The notes beneath the pieces were generated by a model. The model had not been told where the DNA came from, did no database searches, and saw only the letters and a program-made list of their open reading frames with translations. The position numbers and the translations under genes are program-made. A stretch of DNA of 64,000 nt from a virus: positions 1 through 64,000 of IMG/VR virus record IMGVR_UViG_3300042894_003945; one strand, 5' to 3'. This document shows, one piece after another, positions 16,871-25,675 of the stretch (position 1 is the stretch's first letter; each line of letters begins with the position of its first letter).

Positions 16871-17098
16871 TTAACTTCCTATTTCAGAATTACAAATAAG
16901 GTCCATCATTATATCCTCGAAATCTCCTGGGCTTTGCACTTCTTTAAATCTCTCTTTCAAAAAGGAAGTATAAGGTTCGGGAGGAGATACTTCATGTAAG
17001 ACAATTCCTTTCCCAATATATTTTACTGTGTAGTACTGTCCTTCCTCAATAACTTCAGGGTATCCTTTGATACATTCTACGATTGATCCGATTTCCAT
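16871..17098 (-). CDS. Small hypothetical protein
   Basis: 75 residues. IGSIVECIKGYPEVIEEGQYYTVKYIGKGIVLHEV has the beta-strand pattern of small SH3-like or KOW-like barrels often found in phages, with an acidic helical end. It is spaced six bases after the membrane-protein gene and three before dut. An AAAAGGTT leader precedes the ATG. The function is unknown. Confidence 0.55.
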   Translation of the reverse strand: MEIGSIVECIKGYPEVIEEGQYYTVKYIGKGIVLHEVSPPEPYTSFLKERFKEVQSPGDFEDIMMDLICNSEIGS

Positions 17099-17104
17099 AA
17101 CCTT

Positions 17105-17314
17105 TTATTTTTTAGTTTGTTCTAGTTTCTGTTCTAGTTCTAATATCCTATCTTTAAGTTTTTCTAATTCATTTTTTATATACTCCAAAGAAGCGTTAAC
17201 TAATAGTGCATTTGTTAGAAATTCTCTATTAATATGCTGTTGTTTTTCATTAATATAAAAAAGATATCCCATTCCTAAGAGATTGATGGCAAGACAAATA
17301 ATATAAAAAATCAT
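17105..17314 (-). CDS. Single-pass membrane protein with coiled coil
   Basis: 69 residues. Residues 2-20 (IFYIICLAINLLGMGYLFY) form one membrane helix; the remainder is a strongly charged helix with heptads (ELEKLKDRILELEQKLEQ). The layout resembles small inner-membrane spanin or membrane-anchored assembly proteins, but no partner gene for a spanin is seen beside it. It is the first gene after the host-type promoter at 17329-17359, giving a leader of about ten bases, so it should be expressed with the polymerase operon. Confidence 0.6.
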   Translation of the reverse strand: MIFYIICLAINLLGMGYLFYINEKQQHINREFLTNALLVNASLEYIKNELEKLKDRILELEQKLEQTKK

Positions 17315-17328
17315 GGTATTACTTTTAA

Positions 17329-17359
17329 CAAATATAAATATTATTTACCTTCCAACAAA
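17329..17359 (-). promoter_or_regulatory. Bacteroidota-type promoter (TTTG-N19-TATATTTG)
   Basis: The minus strand has TTTG at 17359-17356, exactly 19 bases, then TATATTTG at 17336-17329, matching the -33/-7 consensus of Bacteroidota primary sigma factors. The start codon of the membrane-protein gene is at 17314, so the predicted leader is about ten bases. The -33 element lies inside the end of the upstream DUF5522 gene. It would drive the 17.3-10.7 kb operon (dut, polA, groES-groEL). Confidence 0.75.
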
Positions 17360-17514
17360 ATTTTATTTCCTTTTTCCCATTTAGGATCGTAAGGACACTC
17401 TTTACATTTATTACCACAACAATGTCCTCTTTGTTTTAAATAGTGAGCGGTGAGTACTATGTACCCAGTCCGCTCATCTATGTAAAAGTCTATATTTTCT
17501 TGAAGTTTCGACAT
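17341..17514 (-). CDS. DUF5522-like cysteine-rich protein
   Basis: 57 residues from the ATG at 17514. The frame is open for ten more codons inside the reductase gene, but this ATG overlaps the reductase stop as TAATG, a coupling arrangement. NIDFYIDERTGYIVLTAHYL followed by KQRGHCCGNKCKECPYDP matches the short DUF5522 family common in Bacteroidota genomes, with a conserved cluster of five cysteines that may bind a metal. Its function is not known. Its presence in a phage suggests acquisition from a Bacteroidota host. Confidence 0.7.
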   Translation of the reverse strand: MSKLQENIDFYIDERTGYIVLTAHYLKQRGHCCGNKCKECPYDPKWEKGNKILLEGK

Positions 17515-19364
17515 TATTCTACAGCACAGGCACCACCAGCGCATGCTGCTATAGCACCAAAGTTAACAGTATCATCTTCTTCTAAAACATTGGTAAGGTC
17601 TATAGAAGTAAGGTGTTTGATCTTCTCTTCATACTGCTCTTTTGTTATATCTTCAAAAGGAGCTTGAACATATGTTCCTCCCCAATAAGGAAGCACAGAA
17701 AGTCCGTTATAATGAGCCCTGTTTTCCCACATCCAATCTCCTACTGTTTCCCACTCATCTTGTTTAATAGATACTGTAGCAGAAACGTTATGGCTGTTAT
17801 ACCCGTTTCTATGACCACTCTTAATCCAGTTTGTAGAGAAGTGTTTAACTCTTTCAAGAAGTTCTATAGGAGTTTCAGTCCTCAATAAAGATCCTGCCGG
17901 TGCTTTAATTGGAATCCTTACACACAAAGTATCGTGAGATCTCAAAGCATCGTCTTCACAAATCTCAGGATGGTTAGCCATTAGATACTTTGCAATATCT
18001 TCTGACTTATTAAAACGAACAGTTCTTAGATAGTAATCATTATGCCAAGCATGGATACCAGAAGCGGTTCCTAATACACAAGATGTAGTTCCTGAAGGTT
18101 TAATACAAGTAACACGGGCTGCCTTGTTGATCCCAATCTCCTCAGCATAGAAAGCATTTGCTTCTTTTGCCACATCTGCTGCTTTTTTCAGATCGTACTT
18201 TAAGATCTCACCGCTACCAATACCTGTCATGCCAATACCTAAAAGCGCATCCTTTTCTGTAGTCTTCTGCCAAATAGAACGTAGATAGTGGAAATCTGTA
18301 TAAGATGCCTGTAACGTTCCAAAGAAAGCTGCCACTTTAACACGTTGCATAAGATCTTCTTCGTCTACTACATCTGATACATTAACCTCGCAAAGATTAC
18401 AGAACTGATAAGGACGCAGTGCAATCTCACAACATGGATTAGTTCCCCACTCAATATTCTTTGTCCAATAGAATCCAGGCTCTCCTGAATTACTAAGTTC
18501 TATCTTTTTCCACAAAGCTCTAAACTCTTCTTCAGAGATCTGGCCTCTTTCTAATACTGCTGAGTTATTAGCTCTACCACGTTGTTCATTTAGTTCCCAC
18601 CAATTACCGAATTTACATGTAAGCATATCTTCATCATCATGGCTAAACAAAGCAATCATAGCAGCTCTTCTAATACCACCAGACAGTACGCTATTAGCAA
18701 TGTGGCACATGATATCATGAACTTCTAAAGTAGTAAGCTTTTCCCCATTCTGTTTGCGTTCAAGCATTGCTTCTATGTGGAACAAACAAGTCTTAAGTGG
18801 TTCAGGACCAGGTGCCTTACCTCCAGCTGTGATAAGTCTAGCTCCTTTAGGACGAATGTCTCTAAAGTCGAAAAGAGGTTTAGGACCTTTTCCGAAATAA
18901 GACTTCATAAGAACTTTAACTGCGTCAGCCCATCCTATGATGCTATCTTGAATCAAAAATCTTTTTTGTTTTGTAGGCTTAATTATTTCAGGAAGTTTCT
19001 CAACGTGTTGAAACTGAACCGAATATCCTACACCTGTACCTCCCAACAAAAGAAACATAGCTTCAGAAAAACAATGTACACTATCCATAGGTAGATAGCA
19101 ACAATTATAAATTCTAGCATTATTTACTTCTGCTGCGTTACCTGAAAATTGTAAAGCTCTCATTGAAGGTAGAACTTTTTTCTGTCTTATAAACTCCGCA
19201 TTTTCAGCTATTTCCTTTTTCAATTTAGGAAATTTTTGCATCATCATTACTTCATATCTGGTAACGATTTCATCCCACGTTTCTCTCCTCTGTAGCTCTG
19301 GCATATACTTTGAATACTTAGAGAAAATAGTGACTTGACTTAAGATTTCTGATCCTAATTCCAT
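17514..19364 (-). CDS. nrdJ: Class II (adenosylcobalamin-dependent) ribonucleotide reductase
   Basis: 616 residues. It reduces ribonucleoside triphosphates to deoxy forms using adenosylcobalamin to make the thiyl radical. NPCCEI at 309-314 holds the radical Cys311 and catalytic Glu313. C322, eleven residues on, and C88 or C89 near the N-terminus form the reducible pair. The C-terminal C608 and C613 (spacing five) are the shuttle cysteines. The pattern fits the monomeric RTPR group of Lactobacillus leichmannii, but it is about 120 residues shorter than that enzyme, so allosteric parts may be reduced. No small NrdB subunit is nearby, as expected. It is the first gene after a 111-base gap. Confidence 0.88.
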   Translation of the reverse strand: MELGSEILSQVTIFSKYSKYMPELQRRETWDEIVTRYEVMMMQKFPKLKKEIAENAEFIRQKKVLPSMRALQFSGNAAEVNNARIYNCCYLPMDSVHCFSEAMFLLLGGTGVGYSVQFQHVEKLPEIIKPTKQKRFLIQDSIIGWADAVKVLMKSYFGKGPKPLFDFRDIRPKGARLITAGGKAPGPEPLKTCLFHIEAMLERKQNGEKLTTLEVHDIMCHIANSVLSGGIRRAAMIALFSHDDEDMLTCKFGNWWELNEQRGRANNSAVLERGQISEEEFRALWKKIELSNSGEPGFYWTKNIEWGTNPCCEIALRPYQFCNLCEVNVSDVVDEEDLMQRVKVAAFFGTLQASYTDFHYLRSIWQKTTEKDALLGIGMTGIGSGEILKYDLKKAADVAKEANAFYAEEIGINKAARVTCIKPSGTTSCVLGTASGIHAWHNDYYLRTVRFNKSEDIAKYLMANHPEICEDDALRSHDTLCVRIPIKAPAGSLLRTETPIELLERVKHFSTNWIKSGHRNGYNSHNVSATVSIKQDEWETVGDWMWENRAHYNGLSVLPYWGGTYVQAPFEDITKEQYEEKIKHLTSIDLTNVLEEDDTVNFGAIAACAGGACAVE

Positions 19365-19475
19365 AGTTGTTTTTAATTAAATTTTTAAGAGAGGTAAAAA
19401 TAAATACGGTATATACAGACAAAAAAAATTGAAATTGCTCAGCTTTTTTTATCCCCCTAACCTATGCTTACGGGT
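19365..19475. other. Intergenic region before the reductase gene
   Basis: 111 bases, the longest gap in the window. On the minus strand it has an A7 run, then T8 followed by G (a TTTG element), and 17 bases later TATTTTTA, a weak match to the TTTG/TAnnTTTG promoter. It also holds GTATTTATT, close to the phage late element. A weak CCC/GGG pairing follows the helicase stop. It is too short for a cobalamin riboswitch, and no such fold is apparent. Confidence 0.4.
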
Positions 19476-20828
19476 TTAATTTCTAGTAAACTTTTTCTTA
19501 AGCATTGATATATCATCTGAACTAAAATCCCCCTTTCCTCCATCTTCTTGATTCTCAGAGTCTTCGTCATAAAGGTCTTCTGATATATCTATAAATCCTT
19601 TGTTTAGGTCTATTTTGGCAGAGTAGGTCATACCGTCTGGTCCTAATCTAGACTTCATTATATGGAATCTTCCAGTCCCATTTATCTTATCTTTCCTTTT
19701 TCTGGAAAGGGATACGCTAAAGTCTGCTATCATCATTTTTTGAAAGCTGCCTGCCACCTTGTCTCCTTCTATAATCTCATCCTTAGCTCCCATCCTATTG
19801 ATCTGGGAAGGGCATACAAAAGGTATCTTTAAATCCTTAGCCATACCTTTTAGGTCTGTATAGATGTCATCTAACTCCTCTTTGGCTTCTTTACGGGTTC
19901 TTCTAGGCTTTAAAAGATCTGGGTAGTCTATTATTATCAGATCTGGAATGAAGTCGTTATTGGCCTCTAATTGCTTTAGGTGGGATTCTATAGTGCCTAG
20001 AGAAGCCCTTCCTGGGGAATACTCCTTGATCACTATCTTTCCCTTAAGACTTTTAACTGCCGCTTCTACTTCTTTCCTGTGGTGCTTCAGCATCTTAACT
20101 TCTATCCCAGTTAAAATAGAGTCTATCTTCTTTCCCACATATCTCTCATCTAGCTCCAAAGTATAGTACACCACATTGTACCCTGTTTTCAAGCAGTGGG
20201 TAGCAATGTTACAAACCACAGTAGATTTTCCTATTCCGGGAGGCGCAAAGAGAAGCATTAGGTTACTACCGCCTACTCCTCCATCCGTAATGTCATTAAA
20301 CACTTTCCAAGGGAATGGTATCTTTTTATCCTCCTCTTCCCTAAACCGACTCTCCACATCCTTGTCGTATTCGTGTCCTATGTTTTTTTCATTACCTGCT
20401 TTCAATGCTTCATCGATCATCTTTCTAATTCCTTCAAACTCTCCTGTTTTAAGAAGATCTACTGAGGATAGTAAAGCGTCTCTAAGCTTTTGATTTTTAC
20501 AGAAGTTGAAAAACTCTTCCTTTACATAATCTACATCATCTTGAGTAGCAGTGTAAGCTTGTTTAAGTTCTTCTTTAATTGATACTTGCAGTACTTCATT
20601 CTCTTCTTTCTTTAGTTCTATTTTAAGAACCTCCATAGTAGGGTAGGTATGATACTTAGAATAATAATCTAGTATTATTCCTATGATCCACTTATGTGCA
20701 GGAGACTCAAAATAATCAGCTGTAATTACATCTGCTATGTTTTGAAGGAACGCCTTATCATTTAATAAGGAGTACAAAACTTTTATTTGAAATTGATGTC
20801 CGTACTGATTTAGTTTGTTTGCTGTCAT
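19476..20828 (-). CDS. dnaB: Replicative DNA helicase (DnaB/gp41-like)
   Basis: 450 residues. The N-terminal 150 residues are helical like the DnaB N domain. The RecA-type motor has Walker A APPGIGKST at 195-203, an ELDE segment matching the catalytic Glu region, Walker B LIIIDYPD near 300, and a PSQINRMG-containing motif corresponding to the H3/H4 region. It unwinds the fork ahead of the PolA polymerase. No primase domain is fused and none is in the window. The C-terminal 40 residues are acidic and Ser-rich. The gene follows the 5' exonuclease by six bases. Confidence 0.9.
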   Translation of the reverse strand: MTANKLNQYGHQFQIKVLYSLLNDKAFLQNIADVITADYFESPAHKWIIGIILDYYSKYHTYPTMEVLKIELKKEENEVLQVSIKEELKQAYTATQDDVDYVKEEFFNFCKNQKLRDALLSSVDLLKTGEFEGIRKMIDEALKAGNEKNIGHEYDKDVESRFREEEDKKIPFPWKVFNDITDGGVGGSNLMLLFAPPGIGKSTVVCNIATHCLKTGYNVVYYTLELDERYVGKKIDSILTGIEVKMLKHHRKEVEAAVKSLKGKIVIKEYSPGRASLGTIESHLKQLEANNDFIPDLIIIDYPDLLKPRRTRKEAKEELDDIYTDLKGMAKDLKIPFVCPSQINRMGAKDEIIEGDKVAGSFQKMMIADFSVSLSRKRKDKINGTGRFHIMKSRLGPDGMTYSAKIDLNKGFIDISEDLYDEDSENQEDGGKGDFSSDDISMLKKKFTRN

Positions 20829-20834
20829 AACTTA

Positions 20835-21872
20835 TTAATAGTTGTTTAACGATGAAAATATACTAACCCAAGATTCCACATTTGGAATCGCTCCTCCCAT
20901 TCTATCGTGATGATACAACTTTATAAAATCAAATTTTTTAAGAAGAGGTGTTTTATTATGGTATTGATTTGTAATCTCCTCCTTTAAAATATCGGATATA
21001 TTCGGATTCTTTATATCCATTATTTTATAAAACACTTCAAGTTGTTTTTTAACATTCAGAACTCTCTGATATACAACTGAATTCTTAGGAGGACTTTCAC
21101 AAATTTGATAAACATCTTCTAAAGTTTTAGGGTCTTCTTTAGACATGAACTCAAAAAGCTTTATAACATTTTTCTCACCAGCCCCATGCACTCCAGGTAT
21201 GTTGTCAGAAGTATCTCCTACTAATGTTTTGTAGATTGTAAAATTATTAGGATGAACTCCAAAATGTTCTACAACACTATTTACATCATATATCTTTTTT
21301 TTAGTAGGACTATACACACTAACACGATCATTTACAAGTTGCATAAAGTCATTGTCAGATGACATTATAAAAACTTTAGAATCATCATACTCATCGTGTA
21401 TTTTTACAGATAAGTTTCCAATCACATCATCAGCTTCTAACTTATCAAAAGACATTAAAGTTATAGGCAGACATTCCAAATAAGGAATTAGCCTAGATAT
21501 TTGATTGTATTTTGAATCGTCTTCATCTGACTTGTTATTAAACGACTTGTAGTTCATTATCCTACCTGTATCTCTATTCGATTTATATTCGTTATATAGA
21601 TATTTCCTGTTTACCGACCCGCCTTCACCGTCAAAGACGATTACTATGCGAGTCGGATTTAACAGTTTAGTGGCATGTCCAAGAGACTTTAAAAAACCAA
21701 CTAATCCTCCAATATCATTTCCCAACATGTTCACTCTATCAACAACAGCAAAGCTCCTAAGAAATGTGTTCATTCCATCTACTATAAGAACTCTGCTGTT
21801 GTGGTGGAGGTTTTTTGGTTTCTCATCTTTATTAATTCTAGAAAATATGTCTAAAAGTCTTTCCTTATTCAT
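20835..21872 (-). CDS. 5'-3' exonuclease / RNase H (FEN-like)
   Basis: 345 residues. VLIVDGMNTFLRSF (D32) is the first metal-binding Asp of the PIN/FEN family. IVIVFDGEGGSVNRK holds the second, MSSDNDFMQL carries the acidic pair, and GDTSDNIPGVHGAGEKNV is the helix-hairpin-helix DNA-binding region with further Asp ligands. It likely removes RNA primers from lagging-strand fragments, as T4 RNase H does, which explains why the polymerase lacks this domain. It overlaps the uvsX gene by eight bases. Confidence 0.92.
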   Translation of the reverse strand: MNKERLLDIFSRINKDEKPKNLHHNSRVLIVDGMNTFLRSFAVVDRVNMLGNDIGGLVGFLKSLGHATKLLNPTRIVIVFDGEGGSVNRKYLYNEYKSNRDTGRIMNYKSFNNKSDEDDSKYNQISRLIPYLECLPITLMSFDKLEADDVIGNLSVKIHDEYDDSKVFIMSSDNDFMQLVNDRVSVYSPTKKKIYDVNSVVEHFGVHPNNFTIYKTLVGDTSDNIPGVHGAGEKNVIKLFEFMSKEDPKTLEDVYQICESPPKNSVVYQRVLNVKKQLEVFYKIMDIKNPNISDILKEEITNQYHNKTPLLKKFDFIKLYHHDRMGGAIPNVESWVSIFSSLNNY

Positions 21873-22938
21873 CTCCGGAATTATTATCGACTACACTTCC
21901 ATTGTCTTCTTCTTCGATTACATCGTAGTCGTCACTTCCAAGAATCTTCAACCACTCTGCTGAATGTGCTTTCTTGTATGCGTCAATATACTTCTTGTCA
22001 TCAATGATGAAGCCGTGTGGAGTAGCGATAATCTTTCCAGTAGTAGTAACCCCTGTAATGTGGTTTTTGTCTACAGATATCTTAGTCCTTTTAGCAAACT
22101 CAACATCTTTACCGTTCTTAGTAGCTTTAATCTTGTTTGTACCTGCTCCGGTAGCATTACCGAATGTTACTACAAGCGTAGAGTCTAGGAACATTGTGTT
22201 TCCTCCTTTGTTTTTCAACTTAGGGAGTTCTCCATAAACAGAAGGCTTTTCTACCCACACCTTATTTACAATGATAAGGGTGTTGGTATACTGTGAGCTT
22301 TCTTTCCTAGATCTTACAATCCTTTGGTTTACAAAGTTGCCAAACTGAACAGACATTGCTCCTGCGTTCCATTCGTTGTTGTTCTTATTAGATTCAACAG
22401 ACATTTTACATGGAATAGATCCTACAGAGTCCCAAAGGAATACAATATCCATTGGAAGGTTTCCTTTCTCTTGTTCATCTAAAAGATCCATGATGAATCC
22501 GGCAACATCTTCAATAGTTGATAGATGATCTCTATCGACATAAATAAAGTTACCTCCGTAAGAAATTTCACCAGTTTCTTTATTTACTGTTTCATTTACT
22601 TCGAATCCCATGATCTTAGCATGATGCCAATCCCATTTCATCTCAGTTATAATAAACACTGGAAGCTTGCCCATTCTCTGGACATTCATAGCTGCTTCAA
22701 TCATTGCCGTAGTCTTTCCTGTATCGCTATGGCCTCTAAATGTAATTACGTGACCATGTGGAATTCCTGGTAAACTAATTGCTTCTTGAAATGCTTCTGA
22801 AAGTGGGATCCACTCTTGTTTTTTAAACCCTACGTTTTCAGTTAGGTTCTTTGATTTCTTAAAGTTCTCTAAACTAAAGGACGAGTTTTTCTGAAGGGCA
22901 CTTGCTACAGCACCCTTAATGTTCTTATTTTCTGCCAT
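21865..22938 (-). CDS. uvsX: UvsX/RecA-like recombinase
   Basis: 357 residues. Walker A GHSDTGKTT at 69-77 and Walker B MDIVFLWDS at 163-171 mark the RecA motor, and a later NKGGNTMFLDST region corresponds to the DNA-binding loop area. The N-terminal segment (SALQKNSSFSLENFKKS) is helical and suits monomer contacts. The C-terminus is very acidic (DDYDVIEEEDNGS), as in RecA. With gp32-like SSB directly upstream and the exonuclease downstream, it serves strand exchange and recombination-dependent replication. Confidence 0.9.
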   Translation of the reverse strand: MAENKNIKGAVASALQKNSSFSLENFKKSKNLTENVGFKKQEWIPLSEAFQEAISLPGIPHGHVITFRGHSDTGKTTAMIEAAMNVQRMGKLPVFIITEMKWDWHHAKIMGFEVNETVNKETGEISYGGNFIYVDRDHLSTIEDVAGFIMDLLDEQEKGNLPMDIVFLWDSVGSIPCKMSVESNKNNNEWNAGAMSVQFGNFVNQRIVRSRKESSQYTNTLIIVNKVWVEKPSVYGELPKLKNKGGNTMFLDSTLVVTFGNATGAGTNKIKATKNGKDVEFAKRTKISVDKNHITGVTTTGKIIATPHGFIIDDKKYIDAYKKAHSAEWLKILGSDDYDVIEEEDNGSVVDNNSGDE

Positions 22939-22948
22939 ATGTTACAAT

Positions 22949-23791
22949 TTAATTTTCTTCTCCGAACAAATCATCAAACTTAGAAGCAACGCTGCTCTTA
23001 TTTTCTGTATAATCAGAAGCAGGTTTGTATGGTCCATCAAAAGGAGGTTCCTCGGTAACAGACTCTTCTACGGCAGGGGTTGATACTTCAGTGGGTTCTT
23101 CTTGAGGGTTGATATAATCATGAAGCATCTTTTTGATTTCATCATAACTATACTTTTTATAAATCTCAGTAATTTCTTTCTGTGATTCTAGTACTTTCTT
23201 AACTAGGTCTGCATCTTCAGAAATAGGAGAGATATTTCTTTTTGGGGTTACGTTTACAGCAATATAGTTTACATCTCTCTTACCAATTTTAATTACATCA
23301 TTGTAACCTTCAACAGTAAGATCGGTACCGCTAGTAACATCAGCAATATCTCCAAAGTCATCATCAGCCATAATGCTGAGAAGCTTTTCGTATGTGGTCT
23401 TGTTGAACTCCCACAATCTTGCTCCCAAACCTTCTTCTCCTCTTACTAGCACTTGTGCAAAGTATTTAGTTCTTGGTTTTAGTTTTCTAGCAAGTTCTTT
23501 GCTGCTTTCTGTGTTCTCATCGTAAAGTTCTCTAACTAGTTGAACTACGGGGTCTTTCTCTCCGAAGTTCTCTAAAGAGAATACATTCTTTTTAAAAATG
23601 TTGTACTGATGAAAAGTTACTTCTGAAAATGGAAAGTCTTTATTTGTCTTTCTAGGGAGAATCCTGACAACTTGCTTTCCTAACTTTGGTTTCCAGAAAA
23701 TTGTGGTGTAATCAATTTTTTCAAAACCACCACCTGAATTTTTTGACTGAAGCTTACTAAGCCTCTCTTTGATGAGATCAATCTTGGACAT
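22949..23791 (-). CDS. Single-stranded DNA-binding protein (T4 gp32-like)
   Basis: 280 residues. The N-terminal basic helix (KIDLIKERLSKLQSKN) suits cooperative protein contacts. FWKPKLGKQVVRILPRK near 32-49 is the first strand of the OB-type core seen in gp32-like proteins, and a VGxNIxV-type core follows. The C-terminus is acidic and Pro-rich, ending FDDLFGEEN, the tail that recruits replication partners. The zinc-binding Cys/His set of T4 gp32 is not seen. The gene has its own host-type promoter 24 bases upstream, fitting strong early/middle expression. Confidence 0.85.
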   Translation of the reverse strand: MSKIDLIKERLSKLQSKNSGGGFEKIDYTTIFWKPKLGKQVVRILPRKTNKDFPFSEVTFHQYNIFKKNVFSLENFGEKDPVVQLVRELYDENTESSKELARKLKPRTKYFAQVLVRGEEGLGARLWEFNKTTYEKLLSIMADDDFGDIADVTSGTDLTVEGYNDVIKIGKRDVNYIAVNVTPKRNISPISEDADLVKKVLESQKEITEIYKKYSYDEIKKMLHDYINPQEEPTEVSTPAVEESVTEEPPFDGPYKPASDYTENKSSVASKFDDLFGEEN

Positions 23792-23814
23792 AACTTGATT
23801 TTTTAAGTGAAAAA

Positions 23815-23845
23815 CAAAAATAGTGAATATTCGGATAATTCCAAA
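23815..23845 (-). promoter_or_regulatory. Bacteroidota-type promoter (TTTG-N19-TATTTTTG)
   Basis: The minus strand has TTTG at 23845-23842, 19 bases, then TATTTTTG at 23822-23815. Both elements and the spacing match the Bacteroidota -33/-7 consensus. The ATG of the gp32-like gene is at 23791, giving a predicted leader near 19 bases. The site fills most of the 62-base gap, so it looks purpose-built for the SSB-uvsX-exonuclease-helicase operon. Confidence 0.8.
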
Positions 23846-23853
23846 TTTATTTT

Positions 23854-24294
23854 CTAGGACTTCTTTTCCACATTTATGATATCGTGGATTTTAGTCTTAA
23901 GCTGTACGAAGCTATTGTTCTGGGTTAACAGGATACTATTTTCATAGTCTTTCCAGTTAACTTTGAAGTTGTTATCCCTTACGCCGTTGTTTAAAGACTC
24001 TACAAGCTTATTGAGGGAGTTTATAGTGTATAATACGTTACACTCCTTACGGCGGTGCATCAATATCGTATTAGGAAGGATATTGTTCTTATTTATATTG
24101 TCGCTGTCAATGTTATAAGTACAAACATACTCGTTCTCATTATCTGTCTCTAATACAAATATTTTAGAGTAAATGACTTCATACCTACTTTTTATGTCGG
24201 TTATAGTCATTTGAAGGTCCTCCTTCTTTGTAAAAGTACAGAATAGCTTATTCAAGTAGTCGTATGTTAAATCAAAAAACGTATTATTTTTCAT
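23854..24294 (-). CDS. Hypothetical protein
   Basis: 146 residues, rich in Asn, Lys and Asp, with strand-helix alternation and no recognised motif. The middle (TILMHRRKECNVLYTINSLNKLVESLN) suggests one helix after a strand. It sits between the PolA-like gene and the SSB promoter, in the replication block, with 28 bases upstream. A tatataaata run overlaps its start codon and is probably chance in this AT-rich stretch. Confidence 0.55.
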   Translation of the reverse strand: MKNNTFFDLTYDYLNKLFCTFTKKEDLQMTITDIKSRYEVIYSKIFVLETDNENEYVCTYNIDSDNINKNNILPNTILMHRRKECNVLYTINSLNKLVESLNNGVRDNNFKVNWKDYENSILLTQNNSFVQLKTKIHDIINVEKKS

Positions 24295-24322
24295 ATATAA
24301 ATAGTAAAAATAAGTTCAAAAA

Positions 24323-25660
24323 TTAGATATTTTTCATTTCTTGGTAGTTATATCCGAACTTACAGGAGGTTTTGTACCCGTCTTGTTCTAGAATGTCCCT
24401 GATCTCTCCTATGGTCTTCTTGCCGTCTTTTTTACTATAATCAAAAAGGAAAGAGTCATAGTTATATAACACCAATTTAGTTACTTTATTTTCTAAATAT
24501 TTTAGTAAATCGTTTATAATTAAAATATTCCTTTCTGTTTCGTAGTTCTGCAAAACATAGGGTAATATCTGTGTCTTCGAAGTTATACCTTTTATTGGAG
24601 ATTTCGATAAAAAACTTTCTATAAATCCTTGTTTTTTATAAGTTTGCCACAAAAACTTCTTAAATTCTTTAACCTTTGCGAAAAAAGGGATATCTTCTAG
24701 CTCCTCTGATATGGAGTCTGTATATAGAAGTTTAAAAGTTAGGCCCTTGCTTTCCGCATATTGTTCAGCAGTTACCGTCTCAGTACCGTAGTAAAACTTT
24801 GCTAAGTGGGTATGTATATCTTCCTCCTCAAACTTATATCCGATATGATACGCTAATATACGAATGTGATACGAAGAGTAATCAAACTCTACAAGAACGT
24901 CTTTAGATGGAACAAAAGAAGATCTACTGCCATCTTCCTTGTTCATAGCACTAAAATTGATGCCGTTAAACGCATTTGAAGGCCTGCCAGTACTGGTAAA
25001 TAAGTTGTATTGAGTGTATATTTTGTCTGATTTAATCGACATTAAAGGGTTTTTTGGGGTATAATGACTGATAAATCGGTCATTATTTATGTTTATACCC
25101 TCTGCTTCTATATTACTAAAAATCGTAGGAGCTAAGCATCCATACAGTTTATAGTACTTAGCTTTAAACCAAGATGCTTCAAACTTTATACTGGCTACTA
25201 ATCTTTCATATTTTTCAAAATGTTTGCAGATAGGTATAATTTTATTAATATCAGGTCTGCCTTCGTACTTCTGATAGAAAAATCTATGGGCTACTGTGTT
25301 ATAGTCTGTCTCTTCTATGTAATCTCCTGTTTGTAAATACTTGGCTGTTTTTACACAATATAAATCGCACTCTCTCTTTAAATAATGCCTAAGTCTTTTT
25401 CCATCTATTGCGTATATATTTCCTACTTTGCCTTGTATAAAATCAAATACTTGGTTTTTATCTAGGCTAAAAGCTTCTGTGTGGTCTATAGAAAGTATAA
25501 ATCCCATTCTAGATCTGAATGGTTTAATGTATACTAGGGACGGCTCTGATATTTTGGGGTGGTAGTTATCGTTTGTAGATATTACGTCTACAAAACAATT
25601 TGTAAAATCGTACTGTGAAAACTTTTGAAACTGTTCTTCCGTTTCTATAATGTAATACAC
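24323..25660 (-). CDS. Second, divergent family A DNA polymerase-like protein (GTG start)
   Basis: 445 residues. TSTGRPSN at 222-229 and VEFDYSSYHIRILAYHI at 257-273 are clear polymerase fingers/palm motifs, with the catalytic Asp at 260. Motif B is altered: K305 is in place, but the conserved Arg is Tyr301 and the YG pair is Y313-T314. Motif C has YD (D402) instead of HD. The N-terminal exonuclease-like region keeps only traces (FVDVIS), so proofreading is lost. It may be a translesion, priming or regulatory polymerase. It starts with GTG at 25660; the nearby ATG at 25665 is out of frame. It has its own host-type promoter. Confidence 0.75.
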   Translation of the reverse strand: MYYIIETEEQFQKFSQYDFTNCFVDVISTNDNYHPKISEPSLVYIKPFRSRMGFILSIDHTEAFSLDKNQVFDFIQGKVGNIYAIDGKRLRHYLKRECDLYCVKTAKYLQTGDYIEETDYNTVAHRFFYQKYEGRPDINKIIPICKHFEKYERLVASIKFEASWFKAKYYKLYGCLAPTIFSNIEAEGININNDRFISHYTPKNPLMSIKSDKIYTQYNLFTSTGRPSNAFNGINFSAMNKEDGSRSSFVPSKDVLVEFDYSSYHIRILAYHIGYKFEEEDIHTHLAKFYYGTETVTAEQYAESKGLTFKLLYTDSISEELEDIPFFAKVKEFKKFLWQTYKKQGFIESFLSKSPIKGITSKTQILPYVLQNYETERNILIINDLLKYLENKVTKLVLYNYDSFLFDYSKKDGKKTIGEIRDILEQDGYKTSCKFGYNYQEMKNI

Positions 25661-25675
25661 GACATAACCTTTTTA

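Noticed and set aside
19365-19475. Cobalamin riboswitch upstream of the B12-dependent reductase
   Set aside because: The gap is only 111 bases, and no B12-box-like conserved sequence or large fold can be seen.
24294-24304. Late promoter element before the 146-residue gene
   Set aside because: The tatataaata run overlaps the start codon itself, so it cannot act as a promoter for this gene without a leaderless start. The region is very AT-rich.
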